A stretch of DNA of 64,000 bases from an uncultured Bacteroidia bacterium (GTDB lineage: Bacteria > Bacteroidota > Bacteroidia > Bacteroidales > UBA932). Where the stretch lies: assembly GCA_902797035.1 (NCBI GenBank), contig CADBRH010000011.1, forward strand, positions 1-64,000, in the 5' to 3' direction. The notes beneath the pieces were generated by a model, which ran no database searches, was not told the origin of the DNA, and saw nothing but the letters and a program-made list of their open reading frames with translations. Below are positions 32,619-42,165 of this stretch, piece by piece; position 1 is the first letter of the stretch; each line of letters begins with the position of its first letter. The translations under genes and the position numbers were made by a program.

Positions 32619-33761
32619 TCATGACAACGACCTGTACATCTCCAGCAGCGCGTTCCAGACGTCTTCCCTCTCATAGCGGGACTGGATCATGTATCTGGCA
32701 TGTGCGGCCATGGACGAGACGGCCTCGGGGTTGTCCATGAACCAACGCATGACGCTCTCCAAAGCGGCCTCGTCCCTTGGCGGGATAATCCTTCCGTTCA
32801 GGCCTTCCTGGATAATCTCGTTGCATCCGTTTATGTCTGTGACGATACTCGGAAGCCCCATGGCTCCAGCCTGCATCACGACATTCGGGAAACCTTCCCT
32901 GTACGAAGGAAACACAAGAGCGTCCGCCGCCAGCAGGAAAGGCCTGACATCTGACTGGAAACCGACATATTTGATTGACTCGTCGGTCCTGAAGAACTCC
33001 TCATTACCTTCCGCCAGCGAATCCAGGTCACTCTCGAAAGGACCGACAAGAAGAAGCTTGCATCGGGAATCAGTCCGCTTCAAACTCCTCATCGCGTCCG
33101 CCAACTCGTTCATCCCCTTGTCTTTAACAATTCGGCCGACAAAGACGAACACGAAATCATCATCCTCGAATCCTAACTCCTCACGAAGCTCCTTTCGGGT
33201 TTTCCCGACCGCGGCTGGAGAGAAGAACGAGGTGTCAATCCCGCTGATATTTCCGTTATGGATCACGCTCAGCGGCTTCCCGGTGATCCTGTCCGCCCGA
33301 AGAGTCTTCTTCACCCCCTCGCCCTCCGGGATAACTCTGGTGGCGCAGAAGCATGTGATTCTCTCCATCAGCATCAACAGTTTCCGCTTCGTTCCCGATT
33401 CGCCTTGATAACGGAGCCCCGTCACGGTGTACAAACGGTTAGGAACGCCGACCAGCTTGCCCGCCACCATAGACAAAAGACTCCCTTTGGGAGTGTTGGA
33501 ATGAACAATGAAAGGTCTTTCCTTCCTCAGAACCCGGATCATGGTGAACAGGGAACGGAGATCTGACCAGAGCGAGATATCCCTTCGCATCGGCACATCT
33601 ATGACTCTGATCCCCTCATTCCGGGCGACAGTGTCAAGGCATCCCGTGTCCGCGGCGAGCCCGACCACCTCGAACTCCCTATTCAGGAACCCGAGCTGGC
33701 CACCCAGAAGCCCCAAAAGGCTAATGTCGGCCGTTGTTACCCTGACAAGCTTCTTTCTCAC
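32619..33761 (-). CDS. Glycosyltransferase family 4 protein
   Basis: A 380-residue GT-B enzyme. The N-terminal domain has FVVHSNTPKGSLL-type family features, and the C-terminal domain has FVGRIVKDKGMNELADAM, GFQSDVRPFLLAADALVFPSYREGFPNVVMQAGAMGLP and IVTDINGCNEII. The Glu in YREGFPNV and the following Glu-containing loop bind the sugar nucleotide. It resembles GT4 enzymes that add hexoses or N-acetylhexosamines next to the priming sugar. It overlaps the next GT4 gene by 4 bases. Confidence 0.9.
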   Translation of the reverse strand: MRKKLVRVTTADISLLGLLGGQLGFLNREFEVVGLAADTGCLDTVARNEGIRVIDVPMRRDISLWSDLRSLFTMIRVLRKERPFIVHSNTPKGSLLSMVAGKLVGVPNRLYTVTGLRYQGESGTKRKLLMLMERITCFCATRVIPEGEGVKKTLRADRITGKPLSVIHNGNISGIDTSFFSPAAVGKTRKELREELGFEDDDFVFVFVGRIVKDKGMNELADAMRSLKRTDSRCKLLLVGPFESDLDSLAEGNEEFFRTDESIKYVGFQSDVRPFLLAADALVFPSYREGFPNVVMQAGAMGLPSIVTDINGCNEIIQEGLNGRIIPPRDEAALESVMRWFMDNPEAVSSMAAHARYMIQSRYEREDVWNALLEMYRSLS

Positions 33762-34849
33762 TTTAACTTCAGAGACAAATAGACCTCCCGATACCCCTCG
33801 ACCATTTTATCAATATCATACTGTAACGCTCGGGCGTGACATTTCCCGGCCACCGACTCGCGATAGGCCTCATCTTCCGACAGACGCAGGAGAATCCCGG
33901 CCAGCTTGGTCTCGTCCTGGCACGGGAACAACTCCCCCGCCCCGGTGATCACCTCACGAAGGCCGTCCACATCGCTCGCGACAAACGGTTTGCCGACACT
34001 CATGCCCTCCAAGCTGGATAGGGACAACCCCTCATAATGAGAGGACATCACTATGGCGTCGGACGCGTGAAGAATCGCCGGGATGTCAGTCCGGACTCCC
34101 CAGAACTTTACCTTATCCGTGACATGCAACCTCTCGGTCATACTTTCAAGTTCTTCCCGCCTTTCTCCGTCTCCGACCAGCCATAACATGAAATTATCCG
34201 GCAATATGGCCATCGCCCGGATCAGAGTGTCCTGATCTTTCTGTGAACGGAAGCCGGCCACCATAGTGACCACGAACTTACCGGCAGACTCCGGACATAC
34301 GGTCTTGCGGTCAAGTCCCTCAGACTGGCTGATCGAGCGAATGTCAACGCCATTGTAAATCACTCGTGTCTTATCCACGGAAGAACTCTTCCCAAGATAA
34401 GACACAAGGTTGTCATAAGCCTGGTCAGAGATGCAGATGACACTGTCATACCTGCCGTACATCCACTTGTCAACAACCGAATACCACTTCCAATGTCGCC
34501 TCCGGTTGAACGTGTTATGCTCTGTGGTCACCAAAGCCGCGGGAGAGAAAACCGATGCGATAGCGGCGAAAAGCTGTGGCGACGAGTTGTGAGTATGAAC
34601 CACATCGTACCGCTTCATCAAGCGTCTTAACCACAAGATGGCCAGAGGGTTATAAACCGAGCTCGACTTCCTGAATGAATATACCTTACAACCTGAGGCG
34701 ATCAACTTCTCTTTGAAAGGAGTGTCCTCCCCATCAAGCAAAGCCACGTCAACATCCTCCCCCATAGACCGCAGCCTGGGAACAATGTCCGCCACGATCT
34801 TTTCGGCCCCTCCGGTTCTGAGGGAAGTGATGACTTGAAGGATTCTCAT
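33758..34849 (-). CDS. Glycosyltransferase family 4 protein
   Basis: A 363-residue retaining GT-B enzyme starting MRILQVITSLRTGGAEKIV, the glycine-rich acceptor loop of GT4. It shows HNSSPQLFAAI, TEHNTF, MVAGFRSQKDQDTLIRAM, and the donor-binding DAIVMSSHYEGLSLSSLEGMSVGKP. The specificity is unknown. It is translationally coupled to the downstream GT4 gene (ATGA overlap). Confidence 0.9.
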   Translation of the reverse strand: MRILQVITSLRTGGAEKIVADIVPRLRSMGEDVDVALLDGEDTPFKEKLIASGCKVYSFRKSSSVYNPLAILWLRRLMKRYDVVHTHNSSPQLFAAIASVFSPAALVTTEHNTFNRRRHWKWYSVVDKWMYGRYDSVICISDQAYDNLVSYLGKSSSVDKTRVIYNGVDIRSISQSEGLDRKTVCPESAGKFVVTMVAGFRSQKDQDTLIRAMAILPDNFMLWLVGDGERREELESMTERLHVTDKVKFWGVRTDIPAILHASDAIVMSSHYEGLSLSSLEGMSVGKPFVASDVDGLREVITGAGELFPCQDETKLAGILLRLSEDEAYRESVAGKCHARALQYDIDKMVEGYREVYLSLKLK

Positions 34850-34856
34850 TAATCAA

Positions 34857-35738
34857 TTAGCGGTTAACCTTACGGCGGTTATACAAATACAACAGACATC
34901 CCGGCAAAATTGCCAAGAGTGTGAGAGCCTTTCGGGGAGATTCTTTGAGGAAGGACTTGTTCTTGCTCCGGATCGAATGGGAGACATAATGGATGTTGTC
35001 CATCACTTTCCGTTTCAAAGACTTAGTCTGGAGCATGTCGAATTTACGGTAGAAGGAGAACCCTTGGGGATTGTTCCAGTACTGTCGCCACATTCCTTTG
35101 CTGGACCCATCTTCCAAATATTCCACAACCGCCAACGGCTCATTAAAAGTGAGGAGTTTATACCTCTCATCCACAAGGTAGTACTTGTAAGCGAGGCCAA
35201 CGTATCTCTCCCCTTCGAACAAGGGATATTCAGGAACGGACTTTATCACATCGGTCCTGTACACAAGTTTCTTGTCGCCAAGGCCTTTCATGTCCTCATA
35301 GTATCCGCGGAGTGTCGTCTCCTTGAGAGAATCAGGAAAAGCCTTCCCGATCACTTTCCCGTCATTGTAAATGTCCAGGCCTATGATTCCGGCATAAGAG
35401 TCCGAACCATTCTCCCTCCAGAACGTGACGATTTTCTCCACGGCGTCATCCGGCATGAAATCATCAGAATCGATGCAGACATTCAACTCCGTCCGGATAT
35501 GCCGGTAGGCCGTGTTATGCGCCCCGTGCATACCCTGATTCTCCTGATACACATACTCTATCTCAAAGTACGCCTCTTTCTTCCATTTCTCCACGAGAGC
35601 GTCTGTCCCGTCGCTGGACCCGTCATCGACTATCAGCCAGAGGAAGTCTTTGCTGGTCTGCCGGCGAAGGCTCTCGTAAGTCCTTCCTAAAGTGCTGGAA
35701 CGGTTGAAAGTGGGAGTGAAAACAGTAAGGGTTCGCAT
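34857..35738 (-). CDS. Glycosyltransferase family 2 protein
   Basis: A 293-residue GT-A enzyme: TVFTPTFNRSSTLGRTYESL, VDDGSSDGTDALV and the metal site CIDSDDFMPDDAV. The C-terminus has a basic stretch followed by a hydrophobic helix (ALTLLAILPGCLLYL), suggesting membrane attachment near the Wzx/Wzy machinery. It adds one sugar of the repeat unit. Confidence 0.9.
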   Translation of the reverse strand: MRTLTVFTPTFNRSSTLGRTYESLRRQTSKDFLWLIVDDGSSDGTDALVEKWKKEAYFEIEYVYQENQGMHGAHNTAYRHIRTELNVCIDSDDFMPDDAVEKIVTFWRENGSDSYAGIIGLDIYNDGKVIGKAFPDSLKETTLRGYYEDMKGLGDKKLVYRTDVIKSVPEYPLFEGERYVGLAYKYYLVDERYKLLTFNEPLAVVEYLEDGSSKGMWRQYWNNPQGFSFYRKFDMLQTKSLKRKVMDNIHYVSHSIRSKNKSFLKESPRKALTLLAILPGCLLYLYNRRKVNR

Positions 35739-35756
35739 GACGATAATGATCAGGTT

Positions 35757-36836
35757 TTATCCGAACAGGGCAAACAAGACCTTTTCACATAAACGACGAG
35801 GGCGTGAAGCTATAACTTCTCTTTCGCAAAGTTCATATAGCGATGACGAGGATTTAGCGGACAACGCTTTGTAAAAAGGATCTGAAGTATAATCGCTCTT
35901 GTTAATCTTTAAAACGTCAGTCCAGAATTCATCCGCTATCTCACGCTCGATACCGTCAATAATCGAATGCTTACAAGATTCTCCCTTGTTTATTATCCTC
36001 TGCTTAACATCAGCTCGGAGGATGTTCACCATCTCGATTCTGACCAGATCGTCGGCTACATGATATGAAAAGCTGTCAATCATCCCTACTTTTATCAGAT
36101 ACTGGGATTTAAGATCCTTCAACAAAAAGGGATTATACTTTGACGTCATGCCCCCATATCGATAGTTGTATAACGGTTTGTCCAACAGATAAATACTTTT
36201 CAAATACGGGAATAATCTCATGTTAAAAACCAAATCCTCACCCATGGCGAAATCATTCGGGGAAAGACCTGAATTCTCTATAACACTCCTTCGATACAGC
36301 TTCCCGAAAGCGTTTACCGGAAGGAGATTCTTTCCGAAGAATGAGATGAAGTACTTCTCAAATAGCTCAGGCGAATAAACCGGACCTTCAGCTGGTAACG
36401 GGTACTTGACTCTAAATGGTCCCAGACGACGCCAAAAAGGGACCATGACATAATCAAAGGCATCTAATCGCATGGCGCCTATCATCGATGATATCATGTC
36501 AGGCTCAATCCAATCGTCGGCGTCAACGAATAGAACGAACTCACCATCAGCGTGTTTAAGTCCGGAGAAACGGGTGTGATTGATACCTGAATGATCTTGG
36601 ACGATAACCTCAACTCTGTCATCTCTCTTTTTATATGCCTCACCGATCTCCTTGCACTTTTCTTGTTCTCCTCCAGCCCCATCGATGACAATTATTAACT
36701 TCAAATAGGAATAACTCTGCCTAAGAACAGATTTCACGCATTTATTCAGCGTGCTTGCGCTGTTATAAACCGGGACAATAACACTGACCATCCCGGAGCC
36801 AGAGTTTGTCTCTATTTCTCCTTCTCTTTTACCCAT
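35757..36836 (-). CDS. Glycosyltransferase family 2 protein
   Basis: A 359-residue GT-A enzyme with VSVIVPVYNSASTLNKCVKSVLRQ, VIDGAGGEQEKC, and the DxD-type LFVDADDWIEPDMI. The C-terminal half (RFPYLKSIYLLDKPLYNYRYG-like run) is common in capsule GT2 enzymes. It overlaps the EpsG-like gene by 8 bases. The DNA here is clearly AT-richer than the flanking operons. Confidence 0.88.
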   Translation of the reverse strand: MGKREGEIETNSGSGMVSVIVPVYNSASTLNKCVKSVLRQSYSYLKLIIVIDGAGGEQEKCKEIGEAYKKRDDRVEVIVQDHSGINHTRFSGLKHADGEFVLFVDADDWIEPDMISSMIGAMRLDAFDYVMVPFWRRLGPFRVKYPLPAEGPVYSPELFEKYFISFFGKNLLPVNAFGKLYRRSVIENSGLSPNDFAMGEDLVFNMRLFPYLKSIYLLDKPLYNYRYGGMTSKYNPFLLKDLKSQYLIKVGMIDSFSYHVADDLVRIEMVNILRADVKQRIINKGESCKHSIIDGIEREIADEFWTDVLKINKSDYTSDPFYKALSAKSSSSLYELCEREVIASRPRRLCEKVLFALFG

Positions 36837-37932
36837 ATATGAATACCATGAACAAGGTAAACGCTAGATGAGCGACCATCATGATCGTCAATTTATGCCC
36901 TTGAGTCTTAGGCCACAATTTGATTTTCAGCAATGGATAAAACAATACAATCGGGTATAGGAACCAAGACAGATACGCGAAACGATTTGAGTATTGCGCG
37001 CGGATCACCATTATCCAGAACGCGTTGGCATAAATATAAGTCCCCAAAAGAAGAAGGAATTTCCTGTCCAGAACCTTCTTCTTAAATACGAGATAATAAC
37101 CAACAATGATAGGGACAACACTATATAAAACGAAATCAAGCCTGAAACCAGTATGGCTGAATAGATCCTCATCCGCCTCCGTGTCTATGTATGTACTAAC
37201 CCTATCGTCAAAGTCAAATTGAGAGATCAAATGAGTCAACTCCTCTCCCAAAACAAGGCTTAGAATCACCGAGAATGCCCAAAAGACAAACATCAATCTG
37301 GGAGACCTGACGAAAAAGACGAATACCACACACACGACCGGAAGAATAGCGGAGGCGTGAAAGCCGATCGCTATTATTGAAAGAATCGCGCATAAGACCT
37401 TGCCCCATACTTTCCCTTCTATGAAAGATAGAGCCAAAAGGACAAAGCTACATGCCACTCCCTGTCTGATTCCATTGACACCATAAGAGAAAAAAGAGAA
37501 TGCCGCCATGCAAACCAAGATCCCGATATCCAGATTATTTTTAAATAAACGGTGACATGCGAGCATCATAGGAATAATATACAGCACCTCGACAATCAAC
37601 AAGAAACTATTCAAGTCCATCACCTTGGAGCACTGCATCATCAGCAGGTTGAACAGGGAGTCACCCGATATCTTATCCGGTGATACCGCCATCGGATACG
37701 CTCCATATACTCTAGCATAATTGACCGTATCTCCGAATGCCCCTGAAATAGGTCTCAATCCCACTACTAAAATAAACAGAAAGACATAGAAGAGAACCAG
37801 ATAGTTCCCTTTCCGTTTATTCACAATATAATCAGCGCCTCTACCCCTCAAGAGAAGATAGTACACAATCGTGAAAGCCAAGACAATCAATATGTGTACT
37901 TTAGAGTATAAATATGGATCAAGGAATCTCAT
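36829..37932 (-). CDS. EpsG-family membrane protein, candidate Wzy-type polymerase
   Basis: A 367-residue protein with about ten membrane helices, a large middle periplasmic loop, and the EpsG hallmark segments near DTVNYARVYG and GVNGIRQGVACSFVLLALSF. EpsG proteins in Bacteroidota capsule loci are regarded as polymerases of the Wzy kind, joining repeat units in the periplasm. No other O-antigen-polymerase candidate is present in this operon, which supports the role. Confidence 0.85.
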   Translation of the reverse strand: MRFLDPYLYSKVHILIVLAFTIVYYLLLRGRGADYIVNKRKGNYLVLFYVFLFILVVGLRPISGAFGDTVNYARVYGAYPMAVSPDKISGDSLFNLLMMQCSKVMDLNSFLLIVEVLYIIPMMLACHRLFKNNLDIGILVCMAAFSFFSYGVNGIRQGVACSFVLLALSFIEGKVWGKVLCAILSIIAIGFHASAILPVVCVVFVFFVRSPRLMFVFWAFSVILSLVLGEELTHLISQFDFDDRVSTYIDTEADEDLFSHTGFRLDFVLYSVVPIIVGYYLVFKKKVLDRKFLLLLGTYIYANAFWIMVIRAQYSNRFAYLSWFLYPIVLFYPLLKIKLWPKTQGHKLTIMMVAHLAFTLFMVFIYG

Positions 37933-37935
37933 ATA

Positions 37936-38652
37936 CTATTTTCTTAGTCCAATGGCACTTAATAACCTTCTAACCAAGCGTTTCCCAAGAACAAGCAACG
38001 CAGGTTCCTTCGGCAGCCAGCTCTTCATGAACCAATGGATAGTTCTTGTGTTCTCTGTTTTCTTTAGCCGTCCAGTGGCATCATCGAAAGGATTGAAATA
38101 ATCCGGAGGATAAAAATAAACGCCGGAGACCATCTCCACTCTACCATCTCCTTTAAGGCCCTTTCCCATAAGTATTTCTGTAACTAATGGAATCATTGAA
38201 TAATTATTGACAATGCCGTCCATATTCCAGAAAGAAAGTGCCCCGAAACCATTTAAAACTTCTCGATAAAGGTCAAGTCCAGGAACCGCGCACATTCCCA
38301 AACCAGGATTAACCGCACAGTTACCTTTATTACTTAAAAACTCGAATCCCATGAATGAGCCAAGGGAAATTAAATCCTCCATCGGCTTTATAACCTCAAC
38401 ATCTGTATCGAAATATAACCCACCAAAGTGATACAATATCCAGAAGCGGGCGTAATCGCTGACGAACGCATACTTCTTCGCTTCGTAAGCATCTCTTGTA
38501 TAAGGAATAATATTGACATCAAAGTTGTCCTCGTTCCATTCCTTGATCTCATAGTCCGGGAAAAACTTTCGCCAACTGGCTATACATCTTTCGGCCAATT
38601 CCGGAAGAGGATTCCGCCCAAACCAACAATAATGGATTACTTTTGGTATCAT
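37936..38652 (-). CDS. Glycosyltransferase family 32 (capsular polysaccharide synthesis) protein
   Basis: A 238-residue enzyme starting IPKVIHYCWFGRNPLPE, the opening of GT32 proteins. It continues with WNEDNFDVN, YAFVSDYARFWILYHFGGLYFDTDVEVIKPM, where DTD is the metal-binding DxD. These retaining enzymes add mannose, galactose or GlcNAc. The TIHWFMKSW motif closes the domain. It lies 3 bp before the EpsG-like gene. Confidence 0.92.
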   Translation of the reverse strand: MIPKVIHYCWFGRNPLPELAERCIASWRKFFPDYEIKEWNEDNFDVNIIPYTRDAYEAKKYAFVSDYARFWILYHFGGLYFDTDVEVIKPMEDLISLGSFMGFEFLSNKGNCAVNPGLGMCAVPGLDLYREVLNGFGALSFWNMDGIVNNYSMIPLVTEILMGKGLKGDGRVEMVSGVYFYPPDYFNPFDDATGRLKKTENTRTIHWFMKSWLPKEPALLVLGKRLVRRLLSAIGLRK

Positions 38653-38681
38653 GTAACAAAAGAGGTAAGCTAAACAGATAC

Positions 38682-39896
38682 TTATTTCAAGAGCACGTCA
38701 ACCTTCTTAGCTTCAGAAATATTCCCATAGTCATGAGACTTGAGATAATTAACAATTCGCCGTCTCTTCTCCCCATCTAACACGAAATCGGCAATCCCCG
38801 CCGCGCACCGTGAATTATCCATGGGGACGATAACCCCGTCAACACCATCTTGAATTTGGCTGCCAGCGGTTGGGTAATCTGTCACAATCACAGGCTTGCA
38901 CAGCATTTGAGCCTCTCTTACCGTGACTGAATTACCTTCGTAACGGGAAGGTTGCACATAATAATCACACGCTTTAATGTAAGGGTACGGATTAGGTTTC
39001 TTACCAAGGATGATGACATATTCTTCCATCTTCGCCACCGCGATCTTATCCCGAATCAGTTTCTCATCACCTCCGTAACCAATTAGATACCAACGTACAT
39101 CCAATCCCGACTCTAATATCGACCTACAAATCTCCGGCACATTATCATAGTTCTTGGCGGTACAGAAACGCCCGACAGACAAGAGGTTTATCCTCCCCTC
39201 AACGCTTGGCATTTCCTTTTCGATAATATCCTGAGATAGACTCTCCGCGCGTTCTCTGACAAATAACGGTGACAGAATATTCCCGATCAAAACTATCTTG
39301 TCTTTGAGTGAAGGAAATATCCGTAAGAAAGCTTTCGTCACATCGTCCGAGATAGATACTATCGTGTCAAAAGAGGACCAAACAGGCAATTCTTGATCTG
39401 GATTAATATGGAGAGTAGAATAATCAGTATGAATCCAGGCGGCTTTCCTTTTAGCCCTGACTTTATCCCGGACGATATTATGCGGGGTCAGAAAACTAAT
39501 GGCCAGGTCGTACGTCGTGTCAGGATTGATGGCAGGCAAATGGGGAGTCAAATAATCAGCGACGTATTGCACTCCAACAGCGGAATCTATTGACGGATGA
39601 GCCTTGATGTATCTCTTGGTTTTCCAACGAGCTTTCAGGCGTGCCGCCAGAATTCTCCAATAGCCTCCTTTCAGCACCTCCTTCATAGGCCGCTCAATCT
39701 GGGCATACTCAGGGATTTCCGGCAACAGGGTGACTTCCTTAGGGATGAACTCAATCAACTCTCCCCGGTGACTGTATACGAACAGGTCAACATCGTGGCG
39801 GCTGTAGTCCAAAGACTGTAACAGCCCGATGAGGCTCATCTCCGCCCCGCCGAGTTCCAGATAATGAATAGCTATAAAGATTCGTGGCTTAGCCAT
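38682..39896 (-). CDS. Glycosyltransferase family 4 protein
   Basis: A 404-residue GT-B enzyme. The start IAIHYLELGGAEMSLIGLLQSLDY is the acceptor loop. The C-terminal donor domain reads LLSVGRFCTAKNYDNVPEI, IILGKKPNPYPYIKACDYYVQPSRYEGNSVTVREAQMLCKPVIVTDY. The Glu-rich EG...REAQ block is the GT4 E-x7-E motif. The donor sugar is unknown. Confidence 0.9.
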   Translation of the reverse strand: MAKPRIFIAIHYLELGGAEMSLIGLLQSLDYSRHDVDLFVYSHRGELIEFIPKEVTLLPEIPEYAQIERPMKEVLKGGYWRILAARLKARWKTKRYIKAHPSIDSAVGVQYVADYLTPHLPAINPDTTYDLAISFLTPHNIVRDKVRAKRKAAWIHTDYSTLHINPDQELPVWSSFDTIVSISDDVTKAFLRIFPSLKDKIVLIGNILSPLFVRERAESLSQDIIEKEMPSVEGRINLLSVGRFCTAKNYDNVPEICRSILESGLDVRWYLIGYGGDEKLIRDKIAVAKMEEYVIILGKKPNPYPYIKACDYYVQPSRYEGNSVTVREAQMLCKPVIVTDYPTAGSQIQDGVDGVIVPMDNSRCAAGIADFVLDGEKRRRIVNYLKSHDYGNISEAKKVDVLLK

Positions 39897-39919
39897 TTAT
39901 TGGAAATAAATGAATCACT

Positions 39920-41194
39920 TCAACGCTTTATGTGGGATCCTAAATCACGGATCTTCCTCTTCATGATCGAGAAATAATTCTTTTTATAGTAAGAGATTAA
40001 CGCTTTCCTGTGCTCCTTCACGAAATCAAAATTCAAGAACCACTCGGCGAATTCCTTATCCAGTTTATTTAATGACAGGTTCTCACGAATCCGTGCCTTG
40101 GTGAAATCGTAATAGTAATAAGATTCGTTTGACAACCCCCAATTCCACAAACGATTATTCATCACTCCTTTAAGATGTTCCGTCAGGGTTCCGGAGTAAT
40201 CAAAACCGAACAATTTTGGGTCAGCTCCCTCGGCGGCTATGCCGACAATGGTCCTGAAGCATTTCTCACACTCGCAACAGTTGTGATCATTGAAGGAGCA
40301 AACTAGCAGAGGATACTCCCCTCCGGTTTGTTTTTGATATGAGACAATCAATCCCACCTTGTCTTGCCTGTTCAGCTCGAACCCATCATGAATGGTTCTG
40401 CCGTTCGTGGCGAAAGAGAATTCGCTGTCTGTCGTGACCAAAGAAGCGCAATACAAATCCGCTCTTCCTTTAAAATATGAGCTTGCGATCATGACATTGG
40501 ATACTCCCAAAGCCACACACAACTGCATAGCTATAGCTATGAAAGACATCGAGTGAAGGAAACCAAACCAGTAGCCTGTATGCAATTTTTTCTCAAATCG
40601 AGAGTCTATCTCACCCAGGTTAAAAGCAGAGAACAAGTTCGACCTGACATGAAGGGCGGATATGCCCATCCTCTTCGCGAAAGAGAATGAGAACTCTTTT
40701 TCGGACGAGTCTATAGGATTGTCCTCGTCTTCTGAACTCATCCACCCTTCAATACAACAAACGAACGGGACTCTTTCCCGATTCCTTAGATACGATGTTT
40801 GGCAATCAATCCCTCCGCTGAATAATAAAACCGCTTCATCATTCTTTTGAATACTGTTTGCCACAATAACTGATGGGACAAGTATTCCTTTGAATTGATA
40901 ATCAGAGTGTAGTTCCTGATAGGCTGATTTAATACGATTATAGGAATGATAGAACGTCTCGTCAATTTGGTCCACATATATGACAGCATCCGAAATCCAA
41001 GACAACCCACTCATCGAGGTGACAAACGGGATAGTCAACATTGAAACCGGGACATTCGAAATATCCAGCCCAAAATCAATAAAAATACGGTCTAAGTTAA
41101 AGAATCGCCTCAGTCCATCTGAATAGTGGAATGAATACTCCGCTACGGTTTCCTTAACAATTATCCGCTGAAGTTCTATCTTCTCCATAAACAT
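39920..41194 (-). CDS. QueC-like PP-loop ATPase-fold protein in the capsule operon
   Basis: A 424-residue cytoplasmic protein of unknown function. It has a PP-loop ATP-binding motif, LLFSGGIDCQTSY (SGGID at residues 126-130), as in adenine-nucleotide alpha-hydrolases that activate substrates by adenylation. A cysteine cluster near residues 299-312 (single Cys at 299, Cys-Cys at 306-307, then 309 and 312) resembles the zinc site of QueC. No queuosine genes are nearby. In a polysaccharide locus it could amidate or otherwise activate a carboxylate or carbonyl of a sugar, or be a regulator; neither is shown. An alternative start lies two codons in (41188). Confidence 0.7.
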   Translation of the reverse strand: MFMEKIELQRIIVKETVAEYSFHYSDGLRRFFNLDRIFIDFGLDISNVPVSMLTIPFVTSMSGLSWISDAVIYVDQIDETFYHSYNRIKSAYQELHSDYQFKGILVPSVIVANSIQKNDEAVLLFSGGIDCQTSYLRNRERVPFVCCIEGWMSSEDEDNPIDSSEKEFSFSFAKRMGISALHVRSNLFSAFNLGEIDSRFEKKLHTGYWFGFLHSMSFIAIAMQLCVALGVSNVMIASSYFKGRADLYCASLVTTDSEFSFATNGRTIHDGFELNRQDKVGLIVSYQKQTGGEYPLLVCSFNDHNCCECEKCFRTIVGIAAEGADPKLFGFDYSGTLTEHLKGVMNNRLWNWGLSNESYYYYDFTKARIRENLSLNKLDKEFAEWFLNFDFVKEHRKALISYYKKNYFSIMKRKIRDLGSHIKR

Positions 41195-41200
41195 AAACCG

Positions 41201-42148
41201 CTATTGCTCTTTTTTAAGCATTTTAGAAATTACTCTAACCATAGAATTCACATTACCCCAATAATCCACAAATAGATGTCTCAGTAATGGATAACGCCAA
41301 CCGAACGCGTCGACGGCGATAATGTCTTTATAGACGTTGAATGTATGGAAGCCATAGGACAACTGTTTATTTGGGGAGGATAACCGGACAACTTCTTTGA
41401 AATGCCATTTATCATTGTGGAGGGACGCCTCTTGAATAGACACGGAATGTCCATAACTATGATTGGATTCCTGGGCGGGACGATACAACTTCCCCTTATA
41501 CTCGAAAAAAATCCCCGCCATCCTCGCGATATTCTCTTCAAATCCAAAGGTATCGATTAACTCAAATGGGTTATCTCCCTTTCTCTCATAAATATTCAAA
41601 ACTTTCCCATTGCCGCTATTATCATCCTTTAGAGTAGCGAAAATGAACTCCCGCCCCTCAAATTCTAATAATACAGCGTCTGTGGCCGGTTGATCGATCA
41701 ACAGCGTTTTCGACACGCATCTATTGCTGACAGGATCATATTCATAGCTATATAACGCTCCTGAAGAACTATTCTCGGGATACAAGTGAATCACTCCGTT
41801 CTTGACATGATAAGCGGGAAAACTAAGATGGGTATCTAACTCCAATACGGTCTCTTTCTTGACTAATTCACACGTGCTCCTGTCAACGATAAGTTTTGAG
41901 ATTTGCCCCTTTCTTTTACCATTATCCCATTCTTCCACTAAAACCGCTATCGAATTCTCATCATAGTCAAGAATGAAAGGATCCGCGAACCATGTGTCCT
42001 TCTCATTATGAACCAACCATTTAACCTCAAACGAACCATGGTTTAGGATAGAATTCATATCTTTCTGGACAAATCCAATATTATAATAACCGGATGCCAA
42101 ATAACCAAATAAATCATTAATCCCCTTCATTACCCTCTCCTTGAACAA
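41201..42148 (-). CDS. Beta-propeller protein of the GINT1 N-terminal/GH43-like type
   Basis: A 315-residue protein. The succession WFADPFIL, VEEWDNGKRKGQI, HLSFPAYHVKNGVIHLYPENS, AGIFFEYKGKLYRPAQESNHSYG and YGFHTFNVYKDIIAVDAFGW is that of the five-bladed propeller found at the N-terminus of plant GINT1 (glucosamine inositolphosphorylceramide transferase) and in bacterial capsule proteins. The Asp and Glu in ADPF, EEW and RPAQE look like a conserved site. It may be a glycosyltransferase accessory or a carbohydrate-modifying enzyme. It lies 6 bp upstream of the PP-loop gene. Confidence 0.72.
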   Translation of the reverse strand: MFKERVMKGINDLFGYLASGYYNIGFVQKDMNSILNHGSFEVKWLVHNEKDTWFADPFILDYDENSIAVLVEEWDNGKRKGQISKLIVDRSTCELVKKETVLELDTHLSFPAYHVKNGVIHLYPENSSSGALYSYEYDPVSNRCVSKTLLIDQPATDAVLLEFEGREFIFATLKDDNSGNGKVLNIYERKGDNPFELIDTFGFEENIARMAGIFFEYKGKLYRPAQESNHSYGHSVSIQEASLHNDKWHFKEVVRLSSPNKQLSYGFHTFNVYKDIIAVDAFGWRYPLLRHLFVDYWGNVNSMVRVISKMLKKEQ

Positions 42149-42165
42149 TTACAAATCTGAATAAG

